From contig JACJYT010000013.1 of NCBI GenBank assembly GCA_020635975.1, forward strand, positions 1 to 60,657: a DNA stretch of 60,657 nucleotides, in the 5' to 3' direction. The position numbers were made by a program, and so were the translations under genes. Of the stretch, positions 43,930 through 52,944 are shown piece after piece (positions within the stretch are counted from its first letter, which is position 1; every line of letters begins with the position of its first letter). The notes beneath the pieces are model-generated. The model was not told the DNA's origin. It searched no databases and was given only the letters and a program-made list of their open reading frames with translations. The stretch is from Chitinophagales bacterium. GTDB lineage: Bacteria; Bacteroidota; Bacteroidia; Chitinophagales; UBA8649.

Positions 43930-45996
43930 ATGAAAAAGTTAATCATAGTTAGTTTAGTAGCTTTTCTAGCAGCTAGCAGTCTGCGAGCAGAAAATTGGAT
44001 TAATCTCTTAACTAGTTCAAAAATTACGGAACTTCAGCATAAGGATAATCAACTTTATATTGCAAGTTGGGGTGGTTTTTTTGTTTATGATTTAAACTCG
44101 GCATCCCTTACTCAGCATGTAAAAACAGAAGGTTTTTTATCTAATAAAATAGAGGACATTGTGGTACTTGCGGCCAACGATATTTGGATAGGAACCTACG
44201 AGAATGGTGTGGCTCATTTTGACGGTTCAACTTGGACGAATTATTTGCTTCCTAGTCTTTCTAGTTTCAACCCTATTTTGCTTTACAACATCGAATACTA
44301 TCAAGGTGCTTTATATGTTGCTACCAGTGGCGGACTCCTGAAATTAGAGGAAGAAGAGTTTGAAGTCTTAGATCAAAATCCGGTTTGGGATTTGAGTATA
44401 GGAAGTGATGATGTTCTCTATACGGCTAGTTTTATACCGGGCTATTTAAGTGGTGATTCGGTGGTGCAATATGAAGACTGTCCCGTTTTTTCTTACGGTT
44501 CAGCTTATGTTTTACAAGATCAAAATAGGCTGTATTTTTCTGCTAATGGGCAACTCGCCATTTTTGAAAATGGGCTTTGGACAAGTCAAGAAATTTCAAA
44601 TGGCAGCTTTGTAAACGATGGTGTTGAAATTATTTTAGATAAAAATCACCAATTATGGATGAATTATAACACGGTTGGCATTTTTACTCTAGTCAATGAT
44701 TCTGCTGTATTAGTTCATTCTAGCAGTCAGTTGAGCGCTAATTTCGACTACTCTTTTGGAACTGCTCTTGCTTTTACGGATGATATTTTAGTAATTGGCG
44801 ATAAGAACGAGTTGTGTTTTATTTATAATGGAAATATGACGGGTTTAGATATTAGAAAGCATCATTTAGTTAGCAATTACATTCAAGATTTGGACTATGC
44901 GATGGGGAGAGTCTATCTTAAGAATGGTAGTGAAATGGTTCAGTTTAATCCCAACAATTTTCAAGCTTCACCTGTAAATGCCTTAGCTGGTTCAAGCGAT
45001 TTTGAAGCTTGGGAACCGGTTTATGCGGCTTATAACGATGAACTTGCTTATTTCAATAAGACTAGCGGACAGTTATTCTATAAAGGAGTTATGCAGCAGC
45101 TTTTTGATCCCAATGTGCTTCCATTCAGCTATGCGATTATTGATGCGCGCATAGATAAGAACGATGCACTATGGGTTGGTACTTATCAAGGTTTATATGA
45201 ATTTGCCAACGGCACTTATACTAAATTCGACACGAGTGATGTGGAATTTACTGGGCAATATTTTGGATGTATAGGGGAAGATAAGTTTGGCAATATTTGG
45301 GTGGCTTCTAACAAAGAACTTGCTATGCGCGATGGCAATACTTGGAGCAATATATACTACGCAGAAGATTTGAATAATGTGTTTGGTGGTGCAGGTTTAA
45401 GTATGTTGTTTGATGAAAACAATACTCTCTATTACAGTTGTTGGGCAAATGGTGTTTCTATTTTAGAAAATGGAGTTTGGACGAATATGAATACACAAAA
45501 TTCGGGCTTGAGCGATAATATGGTCCGAGAAATACTACTGCATGATGATTTGCTTTATTTTGCTACCTATGCGGGTTTAGATGTTTTTGATGGTCAAGAT
45601 TTTATTAATTACAACAGTATTAATTCTGGCTTATCCAATGATCAATGTATGAGTTTAGCGGTAGATCAAGAAGACAATATTTGGATAGGCACGGCAAATG
45701 GAATTAGCGTATTTAATAAGAATGGTATTGTTTCTGGACTTTCAAATAAAGAGAAGTCTGGCATAAATATAAGAATGTTCCCGAACCCAAGTTCTCAGTT
45801 TATTACATTAGCTAGCCAAGAGGCCATGTTGCAAGTTGAGGTATTTGATTTAAAAGGCAACATTGTTTATCAACATAATCCAGCTAATGAAAACACGGCT
45901 AAATTAGATTTGAGTAGCTTAGTTTCGGGGATTTATTTTGTTCGAATAAAGACATCGAGCTCTATACAAACCCAGAAATTACAAATTTCACATTAA
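43930..45996 (+). CDS. Secreted beta-propeller with T9SS type A sorting domain
   Basis: 688 residues: signal peptide (1-20), a long series of two-component-regulator-propeller-like repeats (NDIWIGTYENGVAHFDGSTW, DALWVGTYQGLYEFANGTY, DNIWIGTANGISVFNKNG) and a C-terminal T9SS type A domain (FPNPSSQF, then SGIYFVRI and TQKLQIS). It is exported and probably surface-bound. Reg_prop repeats usually serve as sensor domains of hybrid histidine kinases; here they stand alone. Ligand unknown. Confidence 0.88.
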   Translation: MKKLIIVSLVAFLAASSLRAENWINLLTSSKITELQHKDNQLYIASWGGFFVYDLNSASLTQHVKTEGFLSNKIEDIVVLAANDIWIGTYENGVAHFDGSTWTNYLLPSLSSFNPILLYNIEYYQGALYVATSGGLLKLEEEEFEVLDQNPVWDLSIGSDDVLYTASFIPGYLSGDSVVQYEDCPVFSYGSAYVLQDQNRLYFSANGQLAIFENGLWTSQEISNGSFVNDGVEIILDKNHQLWMNYNTVGIFTLVNDSAVLVHSSSQLSANFDYSFGTALAFTDDILVIGDKNELCFIYNGNMTGLDIRKHHLVSNYIQDLDYAMGRVYLKNGSEMVQFNPNNFQASPVNALAGSSDFEAWEPVYAAYNDELAYFNKTSGQLFYKGVMQQLFDPNVLPFSYAIIDARIDKNDALWVGTYQGLYEFANGTYTKFDTSDVEFTGQYFGCIGEDKFGNIWVASNKELAMRDGNTWSNIYYAEDLNNVFGGAGLSMLFDENNTLYYSCWANGVSILENGVWTNMNTQNSGLSDNMVREILLHDDLLYFATYAGLDVFDGQDFINYNSINSGLSNDQCMSLAVDQEDNIWIGTANGISVFNKNGIVSGLSNKEKSGINIRMFPNPSSQFITLASQEAMLQVEVFDLKGNIVYQHNPANENTAKLDLSSLVSGIYFVRIKTSSSIQTQKLQISH

Positions 45997-46006
45997 GCTT
46001 AGTGTT

Positions 46007-46849
46007 TTAAAGCGAAGCTTTGAGCATGCGATTTTTGCCTTGTAAATCTTGTTTAAGCTCTATTTTACTAAAGCCTATTTTTTTAATAAGTTCCTGTAAA
46101 TCTAGTGCGTTGAATTCGTTACACTCCAAGTAAAGTATCCCATTTTTATGGAGGTGTTTTAAAGCGAAGCTTGCTATTTTTTCGTAAAAAATAAGAGCTT
46201 CAGAATTCTGCACAAAAAGGGCTAAATGCGGTTCATAATCTAAGACATTAGGATGCATTTTAGCCTTTTCCTTTACAGGGATATAGGGAGGATTCGAAAC
46301 AATTACATCAAAATTTCCGAGCTTCGTCCAAGTATTTTCGTCAAGAATATCTGCTTGAATAAATGCTACTTTCTCCTGGTATTTTTCCGCATTTTTTTGT
46401 GCAATTTCCAAGGCATCAAAAGAAACATCTAAAGCAGAAATTTGAGTTTCTTTGGTATTTACGGCTATACTAATTGGGATGCATCCGCTTCCAGTGCCAA
46501 TGTCTAAAAGAGAGTTAAACTTTGCTTTGTCTTCCAATATCCATGCAACTAGTTCTTCGGTTTCTGGACGAGGAATTAGAACGCTATTATTTACTTCAAG
46601 TTCTAAATTGAAGAACCAAGCCTTCCCCAAGATATATTGCAAGGGTTCGTGAGCAAGAAGTCGCTCCAAATCCTTTTCTAAACGAATAAGATCTTCTTCT
46701 TTTATAAGGACTTGTGGACTTAATAAGGCTGCTTTTGATAAATTCAATCTTTCTTCTGCAAGAATCTGAATAAGTTTTTTGGCTTCTGAAGGGCTATAAA
46801 TACTAGCCAATTTATTTTGCCAATCTATTTTAAATTCTTGCCAATGCAT
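46007..46849 (-). CDS. prmC: Release factor glutamine methyltransferase PrmC (HemK)
   Basis: About 280 residues from the ATG at 46849; a TTG at 46873 overlapping the upstream gene is the alternative. The SAM-binding motif I is LLDIGTGSGCIPISIA and the substrate motif is VSNPPYIP, diagnostic for the enzyme that methylates the GGQ glutamine of release factors. The helical N-terminal domain (EAKKLIQILAEERLNL) and LLAHEPLQYILGKAWF are also present. It sits just downstream of a vWA membrane protein gene on the same strand. Confidence 0.92.
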   Translation of the reverse strand: MHWQEFKIDWQNKLASIYSPSEAKKLIQILAEERLNLSKAALLSPQVLIKEEDLIRLEKDLERLLAHEPLQYILGKAWFFNLELEVNNSVLIPRPETEELVAWILEDKAKFNSLLDIGTGSGCIPISIAVNTKETQISALDVSFDALEIAQKNAEKYQEKVAFIQADILDENTWTKLGNFDVIVSNPPYIPVKEKAKMHPNVLDYEPHLALFVQNSEALIFYEKIASFALKHLHKNGILYLECNEFNALDLQELIKKIGFSKIELKQDLQGKNRMLKASL

Positions 46850-46869
46850 AGCCTTATAAAGCGTTTTAA

Positions 46870-48969
46870 TCAATAAGAACCAAAATACTTACGAGCAAAC
46901 CACTCGATACTTAATAGAGCAAGAATCAAAAAGAAAAGACCAAAAAGATTGATTATAGGTCGGGTTTTAAAGCTCTGATATAAAGTAGCTTTAATATCTT
47001 CTTTTGCCAGCAAGAGCTTAGCTAATTCATTTACCTGACTAGATGGAAAAAATTGACCATTAGTATGTTGAGCTAATTGTTTTAGTAGCAAATGATCGGC
47101 TTGAGTATAAAGGCCTTCTAACTTATTTTCGCTAACGCTAAAAGCGCCTTTCGCTTCGAGTTGTTTGCCATTATAGTTGGTGCTAGCAACATAATTATAG
47201 GATCCAATAGGCAAGGACTTGGTTTTAAATAGATAGGCTTTTTCTGTTTTGCTGAAGGCAAATGGATAGTTTTTACCCTCTTCATCGCTAATAATTAAAT
47301 CGGCGTTTGGCTCATTTATTAATTCGTAATTGTCATTATAAAGCTCAGCTTCAAAAAGAATTTCTTCTCCTTCGTAAAATATGTTTTTATTGGTACTCAC
47401 TCTAAATTTTCGCTTATCGCCTTTAAGAGCAAGGTAGTTTAGTGTTTTTTCAATGATTTCTTGAAAAGCTTGGTTCGAATTGTTCTCTTGAAAATCATAT
47501 AAGCGCCAACGCCATAAGCCATCTCCTAAAAGGACAGCACTTCTGTTGCTCAGGTTTTCTTGAAAAGCAAGAAGGGGGTAGTCGCTCTCTACAGCTCCTA
47601 TTTTTTGCTTTAATAAGGCTTTAGTTCCTATACCTAAGTTAAAGCTGCCGAAGGGAACCAAAAGAGGAGGGAATTTTTTAAGTTTTTGACTCGTAGCTTC
47701 GCTAAGTTGGAAGGAGGCAAAGTCTTTATTCAGATATGCAGCTGCATCATTGCTTTTATCGCCGCTAGAGCTAACATTTACTAGCTTTTGAATGTTGCTA
47801 AAATTAGCGTAGTTGCTGCTTGATCCAGTAATGTACCACACCGGAATTTTAGATTTTTCTATTTGGGCAATAGCTGCTGCACTGGCATTGTTTTTAGAAG
47901 GAATTTGATGTAAAATTACCAAACTATAGGCATCTATCTGCGCATTAAAGCGATTAGCATATTGGACCTCTAATTCAAAGCTTTTGTTTAAGTCAATTAC
48001 ACTTTTAATTGCTGCTATATCGGGGTGCGGACCATCTGCTAGTAAGAGAATTTTTTGGCGATTGTCGATGACTTCTACAAAGAAATCATAGGCATTATTT
48101 TCTAGGCTTATTTCATTGGGGAAAGATTCTACATAGACTCTATACTTTTGTATGCCTATACTTTTAGCTTTGAAAGTGAAACTCGTATTTTGCTCGTCAA
48201 AATCTTTTGTAATTTCTAAGCTTTGGCTACTTATTTCCGAGAAAACTCCTTTGTTTACTGAACCAAAATGAATTTTATAGTTTTTGCCCTTTAGCTGACT
48301 AGCTAAAAGTTTTACTTCAACTTGCACCTTATCGTCGAGGTAGGCAATTTTATTACTAAGAACCTGAACAATTTTAGCATCGCTATGTTGACTGGTATCT
48401 CCTAGTCCGATGGTATATAAGGGGAAGTTAAATTCATTATATATAGGGTTGTTCCCTTCATTATAAATTCCATCACTAGCAAAGATAACGGCACCAACAT
48501 TTCTGTTGTAGTAGAGTCCATTTATCTCTTCCAAGGCCTTGCTCAGATTAGAGGCTTTGCCTTCAAAATTTAAGGTATCTATTGCTCTAATATCTTGGTC
48601 AAAAGTAAAATAATCGATTTGGTAAGACTTTGCCAATTCCTCGAGCATTTGATTGGTGCTTTGAATGTAATTACTCGAGTCTTCTGTATTCCAATGCAAA
48701 GGAATAGAGGCACTGTTGTCGTGTACAAAAACAATAACTGGTTCAATCTTTTCGACGAAGTTGCTCTTAATAAGAGGGGAGAGGAGTAAAAAAGAAAGGA
48801 GACTTACACTTAAAAAGCGCAATAAAGCCAAGCCTCTTTTGATCCAAAGGAACTGAGGACCATCCTCTACAAAGTGCGAACTTTTGTAATAGAGTGCAAG
48901 AGAATAGATGGCTCCAAGAGCTAGGCAAAAGAATATAAACCAAAGAGGATATTGAAATATTAAGCTCAT
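46870..48969 (-). CDS. vWA-domain membrane protein
   Basis: 699 residues: two N-terminal membrane helices (about 8-26, 46-65), a vWA domain (75-240) with an intact MIDAS start VFVHDNSASI (DxSxS), then beta-rich domains including RQKILLLADGPHPDIAAIKSV (a glutamine-amidotransferase-like fold), and a C-terminal anchor helix (about 672-692). It resembles Bacteroidota membrane proteins related to the BatA/BatB family. It is flanked by fabG (1 bp away) and prmC, so it belongs to a compact minus-strand run. Function unknown. Confidence 0.8.
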   Translation of the reverse strand: MSLIFQYPLWFIFFCLALGAIYSLALYYKSSHFVEDGPQFLWIKRGLALLRFLSVSLLSFLLLSPLIKSNFVEKIEPVIVFVHDNSASIPLHWNTEDSSNYIQSTNQMLEELAKSYQIDYFTFDQDIRAIDTLNFEGKASNLSKALEEINGLYYNRNVGAVIFASDGIYNEGNNPIYNEFNFPLYTIGLGDTSQHSDAKIVQVLSNKIAYLDDKVQVEVKLLASQLKGKNYKIHFGSVNKGVFSEISSQSLEITKDFDEQNTSFTFKAKSIGIQKYRVYVESFPNEISLENNAYDFFVEVIDNRQKILLLADGPHPDIAAIKSVIDLNKSFELEVQYANRFNAQIDAYSLVILHQIPSKNNASAAAIAQIEKSKIPVWYITGSSSNYANFSNIQKLVNVSSSGDKSNDAAAYLNKDFASFQLSEATSQKLKKFPPLLVPFGSFNLGIGTKALLKQKIGAVESDYPLLAFQENLSNRSAVLLGDGLWRWRLYDFQENNSNQAFQEIIEKTLNYLALKGDKRKFRVSTNKNIFYEGEEILFEAELYNDNYELINEPNADLIISDEEGKNYPFAFSKTEKAYLFKTKSLPIGSYNYVASTNYNGKQLEAKGAFSVSENKLEGLYTQADHLLLKQLAQHTNGQFFPSSQVNELAKLLLAKEDIKATLYQSFKTRPIINLFGLFFLILALLSIEWFARKYFGSY

Positions 48970-48970
48970 T

Positions 48971-49717
48971 CTATCTATTCAAACCTCCACAAACGCTGAG
49001 TACTTGTCCGTTTACATAAGATGACAAATCGGAAGCGAGGAACAAAGCAGAATTGGCTACTTCTTCTGCACTTCCCATTCTTTTTAAGGGAATCCCTGCT
49101 AAGAATTGTGTTTTTAAATCCTCAGAAAGTTCTTCGGTCATGTCGGTTTCAATAAAACCGGGTGCAATGGCATTGGAACGAATATTTCTAGAGCCTAATT
49201 CATCGGCTATTGATTTTGTAAAGCCAATGATTCCTGCTTTGGAGGCAGAATAATTCGCTTGTCCAGCTTGACCTTTCATGCCCACAATAGAGCTAATATT
49301 TATAATACTGCCTTTGCGTTGTTTGAGCATAATATAGGAAACCGGCTTGGACAAATTAAAGATGGATTTTAAATTCGTCTCGATTACGGCATCCCAATCT
49401 TCTTCGCTAAGGCGAAGCAAGAGGTTATCTTTGGTTTGTCCAGCATTGTTCACTAGAACATCAATGCTTCCAAATTCTTGGTGAACGGCTTTGCTTAGTT
49501 CTTGTGCTTCCTCATAAGAAGCGGCATTCGATTTATATCCTTTTGCCTTTATACCGCTGGCGCTTAGCTCTTTTTCTAGGGCCTTGGCTTTTTCTTCTGA
49601 AGAGAAGTAGGTGAAGGCTATATTCGCACCGTGTTGCGCGAAAACTGTAGCTATGGCTCTACCTATGCCTCTAGAAGCTCCAGTAATTAATGCCGTTTTA
49701 TTTTCGAGTAATTTCAT
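48971..49717 (-). CDS. fabG: 3-oxoacyl-[acyl-carrier-protein] reductase
   Basis: A 248-residue short-chain dehydrogenase reducing 3-oxoacyl-ACP in fatty-acid elongation. NADPH-binding TGASRGIGRAIA, NNAGQTKDNLL, the catalytic Ser-Tyr-Lys in NISSIVG and YSASKAG, the SIADELGSRNIRSNAIAPGFIETDMT segment and the C-terminal GQVLSVCGG are all as in FabG. The length is standard. It starts after a terminator-bounded gap from sucD and ends 1 bp before the vWA gene. Confidence 0.93.
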   Translation of the reverse strand: MKLLENKTALITGASRGIGRAIATVFAQHGANIAFTYFSSEEKAKALEKELSASGIKAKGYKSNAASYEEAQELSKAVHQEFGSIDVLVNNAGQTKDNLLLRLSEEDWDAVIETNLKSIFNLSKPVSYIMLKQRKGSIINISSIVGMKGQAGQANYSASKAGIIGFTKSIADELGSRNIRSNAIAPGFIETDMTEELSEDLKTQFLAGIPLKRMGSAEEVANSALFLASDLSSYVNGQVLSVCGGLNR

Positions 49718-49794
49718 AGGTTTAATTTAGCATTGCGAATTTACTAAGAAAAACGCAAAAGCAATTATTTAGGACTTAGGAAGTGCTTGAAACA

Positions 49795-49824
49795 AAAAAG
49801 ACTTGCCCGAAGTCAAGTCTTTTT
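49795..49824 (-). terminator. Terminator downstream of sucD
   Basis: AAAAAGACTTG pairs with CAAGTCTTTTT (11 bp) across an 8-nt loop; both strands end in T-runs, so it can work in either direction. It lies 20 bp beyond the sucD stop. Confidence 0.8.
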
Positions 49825-49843
49825 CCATAAAAGTTTTTAAATT

Positions 49844-50722
49844 TTAAATTTCTCCAGCAAGAACTTTAGCCATAGTTTCTCCGATATTGGCTGGAGAATC
49901 TACTACATGAATTCCGCATTCGCTCATAATTTTCATTTTAGCAGCTGCTGTGTCATCCGCACCACCTACTATAGCACCTGCATGTCCCATGGTTCTTCCT
50001 TCAGGTGCAGTTTGTCCAGCAATGAAACCTACTACTGGTTTTGTACCATGAGCTTTTATCCATCTTGCAGCATCTGCTTCCAAGTTTCCTCCAATTTCTC
50101 CGATCATTACAATGCCATGAGTTTCTGGGTCGTTCATTAATAATTCTACAGCTTCTTTAGTAGTAGTTCCTATTATTGGGTCGCCACCAATTCCTATAGC
50201 TGTAGTGATGCCCAAACCAGCCTTAACTACTTGATCTGCCGCTTCATAAGTAAGGGTACCCGATTTAGAAACGATACCAATATTTCCTTTTTTGAATACA
50301 AAGCCAGGCATAATTCCAACCTTTGCTTCTCCTGCGGTGATAACACCAGGGCAGTTAGGACCAATCATTCTTACGTTCTTACCATCAATAAAAGCTTTTA
50401 CTTTTACCATATCTTGAACTGGAATACCTTCTGTAATGGTTACTATCACTTCAATTCCCGCATCTGCAGCTTCCATAATAGCATCTGCTGCAAAAGCTGG
50501 TGGAACAAAAATAATAGTAACATTAGCTCCTGCAAGTTGTACGGCATCAGCAACGGTATTAAAAACTGGTTTGCCTAAATGCGTAGTACCACCTTTGCCC
50601 GGAGTAACACCACCAACTACATTGGTTCCGTATTCTATCATTTGTTCTGCGTGAAAAGAACCCTCTTTACCCGTAAAACCTTGAACTATAATCTTTGAAT
50701 CTTTATTAACTAATACTGACAT
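49844..50722 (-). CDS. sucD: Succinyl-CoA ligase, alpha subunit
   Basis: 292 residues with the CoA-binding Rossmann domain (VQGFTGKEGSFHAEQMIEYG), GPNCPGVI, KSGTLTYEAADQV and the phosphohistidine loop GRTMGHAGAIVGG. It makes ATP or GTP from succinyl-CoA in the TCA cycle with the beta subunit SucC, which is not in this window. The length is normal. It is a single-gene unit with a terminator behind it. Confidence 0.95.
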   Translation of the reverse strand: MSVLVNKDSKIIVQGFTGKEGSFHAEQMIEYGTNVVGGVTPGKGGTTHLGKPVFNTVADAVQLAGANVTIIFVPPAFAADAIMEAADAGIEVIVTITEGIPVQDMVKVKAFIDGKNVRMIGPNCPGVITAGEAKVGIMPGFVFKKGNIGIVSKSGTLTYEAADQVVKAGLGITTAIGIGGDPIIGTTTKEAVELLMNDPETHGIVMIGEIGGNLEADAARWIKAHGTKPVVGFIAGQTAPEGRTMGHAGAIVGGADDTAAAKMKIMSECGIHVVDSPANIGETMAKVLAGEI

Positions 50723-50852
50723 CTTGTTTAGATTTTGAAATAGACTGCGAAAGTAAGTAAAATTTTAAAGTTTGTCTAATTAAAGCTAGTTAATGCTCTA
50801 GAAAAAAAAATCGACTTTGCTATAGAGCTTGCAATATGGAATACTTGGGTAT

Positions 50853-50893
50853 AAAAAGAAAACATCTTAGTCAAGCTAAGATGTTTTCTTTTT
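50853..50893 (-). terminator. Strong bidirectional terminator
   Basis: An 18-bp perfect stem (50853-50870 with 50876-50893) around a TCAAG loop, with A5/T5 outer ends. It lies downstream of the outer-membrane protein gene and upstream of sucD on the minus strand. Confidence 0.85.
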
Positions 50894-50955
50894 ATAAGGC
50901 ATTTAACTTAAGAATAGGAATCTAAAAGATCCTAAGCTAAGCTAAGTTGTCTTTC

Positions 50956-51480
50956 TTATTTCCCAATCTTGATGGTGGCACCTAAAGTGGCAAAGGCAAT
51001 AGGGGTGTAACCGAATTCTCCATATATCGCAAAGCGATTATTTGAATTAGGGTACCAACGCAAACCTTGTGTAAAGCCTATATCGAAGGAGCCTGAGCTT
51101 CCAACATTACGAACCATGATCAATTCGTAACCCATCCAAAGTGTTGCATAAAGCTCAAGTTGACTTTGCTTTAGATCTGCACTTACTTTATCGTCTAATA
51201 ATTGCCACCAGTGGAAATTTCCTCTTGCACCAAAATCAACTGCATTAACTCTATTACCAAAGAAAGTTGAGCCAATATACGGACCAACACTTACGTAATC
51301 GTGCACTCCGAAATCGGCGCTAAAGAAGAAACTTGGATTAAATCCATTATTTCTTGCATAATTGCTTCCTAATCCAACACCTGGATTTAACAAGACATTT
51401 CCTTTCTGAAAACATTTTTGAGCGTCGGCACTGCCTAGGGTTAATAGACAAATTGCCAAAATAAAACTTAGTTTTTTCAT
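50956..51480 (-). CDS. Small outer-membrane beta-barrel-like protein
   Basis: 174 residues with a signal peptide (1-20, ending ADAQ) and alternating hydrophobic strands typical of an eight-stranded barrel (VGLGSNYARN, FFFSADFGVHDYVSVGPYIG, LELYATLWMGYELI, FDIGFTQGLRWYP, FAIYGEFGYTPIAFATLGATIKIG). No family name is certain. It has its own promoter element and a strong terminator. Confidence 0.75.
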   Translation of the reverse strand: MKKLSFILAICLLTLGSADAQKCFQKGNVLLNPGVGLGSNYARNNGFNPSFFFSADFGVHDYVSVGPYIGSTFFGNRVNAVDFGARGNFHWWQLLDDKVSADLKQSQLELYATLWMGYELIMVRNVGSSGSFDIGFTQGLRWYPNSNNRFAIYGEFGYTPIAFATLGATIKIGK

Positions 51481-51827
51481 AATATCGTATTTAATAATTA
51501 AAAAAATGAGTTCCTAACTTACAAACGTAGAATTGCAAATTATTAGTGTAAACTAAGCCGCAATTCTTATGCCAAAGATAGCGCTTTTTATGATTTTAGC
51601 TGTATCTAATTAATTTTAAATGAATTACTTATGGCCAATAATAAAAGAGAAGCTAGAACTTAAGTTTTTTTAAAGTTTGAATTGGAATTTCTAAGCTGCT
51701 TCGTTGTTGTGGCTACTTTTTTGTAAGCAATTTTGAGTTTTCAAGCTGTTAAGGAAATGGGCACTTCAATTAGTTGCTATTCATTTTCATAAATAAAAGC
51801 ATGGCACACAGCATCTTCTTAAGTGAC
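51481..51827. other. Intergenic stretch, promoter of the outer-membrane protein
   Basis: A 347-bp stretch with the -7 element at 51522-51529. I see no further gene or repeat. Confidence 0.4.
51522..51529 (-). promoter_or_regulatory. Bacteroidota-type -7 element (TACGTTTG)
   Basis: On the minus strand TACGTTTG matches TAnnTTTG, 42 bp upstream of the outer-membrane protein ATG. Confidence 0.55.
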
Positions 51828-52331
51828 TTAATCGAATAAGTAGCTTTCCTGGCTATATGCCATTTGCCTTACATTCTCAAGAACTTGATGCATGTAGTTT
51901 TTCCAAAATAAATGAACAAAAAGATAGTTGAAAGGGTAGAGCAGCGGCTGATTTGCATGTAAGGAATAGCTATAAATTACTTGAATTTTATTTGCTGCTA
52001 ATTCTTTTGTCTCCCATTCGCCAACAAATTTAGAGAAGCCTAAAATCCAAGATTGAAAGCTATCTACTTGTATTTTCCAATAGAGATTTTCCTTTCTTTC
52101 TAATACGTGATCCATGGAAGCGAAGCCCCCTTTTTGCCAAAAAGATTTAGCCGTCTGTACTTTTTTGCTAGATCCCACTTTGCCCCAATTTTCATCTTCT
52201 GTAGTATGCGTTACTTTCGGCATAAAAATAAGTCCGGTATGCACTTTAGATAAATCGCAAAGCATGGGTGTTTTAAATGCTCTTTCTAAAGAACATTCGA
52301 AGATGGTTGTAATAGCGACTTTAAAAATCAT
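51828..52331 (-). CDS. SRPBCC (START-like) domain protein
   Basis: 167 residues with the helix-grip pattern of SRPBCC ligand-binding proteins: ITTIFECSLERAFKTPMLCDLSKVHTG at the N-terminus, a beta-sheet core with WGKVGSSKKVQT, YWKIQVDSFQSW and WETKELAANKIQVIYSYSLHA, and a long C-terminal helix HLFWKNYMHQVLENVRQMA. The pocket probably binds a lipid or other hydrophobic molecule; substrate unknown. It precedes a second reading direction gap of 46 bp to the RibD-like gene. Confidence 0.75.
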   Translation of the reverse strand: MIFKVAITTIFECSLERAFKTPMLCDLSKVHTGLIFMPKVTHTTEDENWGKVGSSKKVQTAKSFWQKGGFASMDHVLERKENLYWKIQVDSFQSWILGFSKFVGEWETKELAANKIQVIYSYSLHANQPLLYPFNYLFVHLFWKNYMHQVLENVRQMAYSQESYLFD

Positions 52332-52377
52332 GGTTTTTTCTCTTGTGTTAAGTTAGAAATGGAGGAGAAGGAGCGTT

Positions 52378-52941
52378 TTACATTCTCTTCTTAATAGAAT
52401 AAGATAATTCTACCATACCATTGTTATAAGCTTTTAGCTCCATCAAATTTAAGCATAGTTCTTTGGCTATAAAATCAAAAAACAAAAGTCCACCCCCCAA
52501 AAGGATGGGAAGAATACTTAGTTTAATTTCGTCTAACAGGTCGTGTTGTAAGAATTCTTTGCAAAGGTTGGAACCGCCAACAAGCCAGATATTTTGGTAC
52601 CTTCCTTTTAATTCGGATTCAACGAAAAGAGGAAGATCTCCAGAATAAAATTTAATGTTAGTTCGCTCTGTTTTTAGCTGGCGATGACTAAGTACATAAG
52701 TAGTTTTGTCGCCATAAGGCCAACCATAGTTTTTAGAAAGTTCTTCGGCTAATTCAAAGGTATGTGAGCCCATTATATAACAATCAATTGTATTAAGCGT
52801 GTTCTCTGGGCTATCTAGAGCTATGCCATCTTCATAGTTACTACTAGTTTCAAACCAAGAGATGCTGTTGTCTTTTTTGGCAATAAAACCATCTAAACTA
52901 GAGACCATATGTAGCGTAATTCTTGAATTCGAAGTTTTCAT
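52378..52941 (-). CDS. Dihydrofolate-reductase-like / RibD C-terminal domain protein
   Basis: 187 residues: ITLHMVSSLDGFIAKKDNSISWF (the RibD-C/DHFR start), NTLNTIDCYIMGSHTFEL, TTYVLSHRQL, NIWLVGGSNLCKEFL and LSILPILLGGGLLFFD. This is the stand-alone NADPH-dependent reductase-like fold common in Bacteroidota and Firmicutes, with unknown substrate, rather than a true FolA or RibD. The gene ends 46 bp before the SRPBCC gene. Confidence 0.88.
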   Translation of the reverse strand: MKTSNSRITLHMVSSLDGFIAKKDNSISWFETSSNYEDGIALDSPENTLNTIDCYIMGSHTFELAEELSKNYGWPYGDKTTYVLSHRQLKTERTNIKFYSGDLPLFVESELKGRYQNIWLVGGSNLCKEFLQHDLLDEIKLSILPILLGGGLLFFDFIAKELCLNLMELKAYNNGMVELSYSIKKRM

Positions 52942-52944
52942 ACA